Program-made: the position numbers and the translations under genes
The notes under the pieces: generated by a model
Databases searched by the model: none
What the model was told of the DNA's origin: nothing
The model's input: the letters and a program-made list of their open reading frames with translations, nothing else
Shown here: piece after piece, positions 63,346-64,000 of the stretch
How the letters are laid out: each line of letters begins with the position of its first letter
Position numbering within the stretch: position 1 is the stretch's first letter
Source of the DNA: Hermodice carunculata
Lineage: Eukaryota > Annelida > Polychaeta > Eunicida > Amphinomidae
Direction: 5' to 3'
NCBI GenBank assembly: GCA_964020975.1
Contig: OZ026623.1
Span: 85,293,562-85,357,561, forward strand
Length of the DNA stretch: 64,000 nt

Positions 63346-64000
63346 CTTTACCATGGTTCAACAAGCATACTGTGATGCGTTGGTGATCAAATCATTGAGA
63401 CAAGTCTTCTGTAATAAACAAACTGTACCAAGAGTATGAAGATAAAATATATGATACTGAAATTCCAAAATATTTGTTCATTATTTAATTATATACAAAT
63501 AAATAAGCGGAGAGTTATAAGTTTTGAGTAGTTTATGTATATCTTGACTTGTTTGGAAGGGCAAATTTTGTAGATTTTCTCGTAGTTCCACGTTTATATA
63601 TTTATGATAGAATTTAAATTTAGATAAGGTGAAAATGTCTGCTAGTTTGAGTAATTTAACGCTTTTAAATAGTGGATCTGCATGGGCATTGTATTTTTTA
63701 CATGATATAATTCTTATGGCTTTCTTTTGTAGTTTCTGAATCTTGGAATACTTACAACCCCAAATTAAGATTCCATAGTTAATCTGGGATAATACTATTG
63801 AGTTGTAAATTTTTAATTTGGCACTTAGTGGGAGATAATTTTTTAATTGGTTAAGAATACCAAGAGATCTTGAAATTTTGCTAGCTACTTTATCAACATG
63901 GGTATTCCAATTTAGATGTTTATCGATTGTGATGCCAAGAAAGTTGAAAGAGTCAACTTTTAAGGCACATTATGCATTTTGATGTTAGGCATTTTAATTT

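Larger units (their letters stand above)
60904..63533 (+). mobile_element. Tc1/mariner-type DNA transposon, internally deleted and interrupted by LINE A
   Basis: Long inverted ends match closely at 60904-61012 and 63427-63533, starting AACTACTCAAAACTTATA. TA dinucleotides flank both ends (60902-60903 and 63534-63535), the TA duplication of Tc1/mariner elements. A second inverted match (61142-61167 and 63397-63423) continues the repeat on the right, but about 130 bp of extra sequence separates it on the left. Between the ends lie LINE A and, at 63098-63345, the C-terminal part of a Tc1-like DDE transposase. The first two thirds or more of the transposase is absent, so the element cannot move itself. 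The ends do not begin with the common CAGT word, which is unusual for the superfamily. Confidence 0.85.
60369..64000 (-). mobile_element. LINE B: CR1/L2-group retrotransposon split by the Tc1/mariner insertion
   Basis: Two blocks belong to one LINE. At 63536-63958 the minus strand reads VDSFNFLGITIDKHLNWNTH, SKISRSLGILNQL, NSIVLSQINYGILIWG and ends QTSQDIH. At 60657-60901 it resumes with RYNTRQAGNNVIHRYKHSYA through ENCYICSREGLS and a stop. Removing the inserted element and one TA joins H and R in frame, so both belong to the same coding region. The 3' UTR (60389-60656) ends in aataaaa and a tail of three gactcag-type units (60367-60388). The copy runs off the right edge. One apparent frameshift lies near 63960, upstream of VDSFNFLGI; the rest of the frame is open. 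Confidence 0.85.

Overview
The window is a piece of an animal nuclear genome, AT-rich and crowded with repeats. It carries one host gene on the minus strand: an orthologue of VPS13B (COH1), the Golgi-associated bridge-like lipid transfer protein mutated in human Cohen syndrome. The gene has many small exons with GT-AG introns of about 0.4 to 5.9 kb. Strong but diverged identity to the human protein, CR1/L2-like LINEs, dense MITEs and frequent acatgtac-type words suggest a marine invertebrate (lancelet, echinoderm, hemichordate or lophotrochozoan). The sequence alone does not settle which.

Layout, from high to low coordinate, which is the direction of VPS13B transcription. From 60,369 to the right edge lies a three-level nest of transposons: an older LINE on the minus strand, split by a Tc1/mariner-type element, which is split in turn by a second, 5'-truncated LINE. 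From 50,431 to about 60,300 is the 5' flank or 5' intron of VPS13B, with a 985-bp MULE-like element with a 9-bp target duplication and several MITEs but no recognised coding gene. From 50,430 down to 441 I could place 35 consecutive coding exons. They total 7,878 nt (2,626 codons), every junction is in phase, and they run from the initiator Met and chorein N-terminus to a point about two thirds of the way through the usual ~4,000-residue protein. The rest of the gene lies beyond the left edge.

The introns hold the unusual material. Intron 5 has a 42-bp tandem array that copies the exon 5 splice donor again and again, in frame. Intron 25 holds a 5.1-kb PIF/Harbinger-like element with a TTA target duplication. 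TTAA-flanked MITEs sharing a palindromic core occur more than a dozen times, and several families of CAGTG-ended, TA-flanked mariner-type MITEs are present. There are also local tandem duplications of about 180 to 250 bp and many microsatellites. I found no RNA genes, CRISPR array or gene cluster, and no new multi-gene system.
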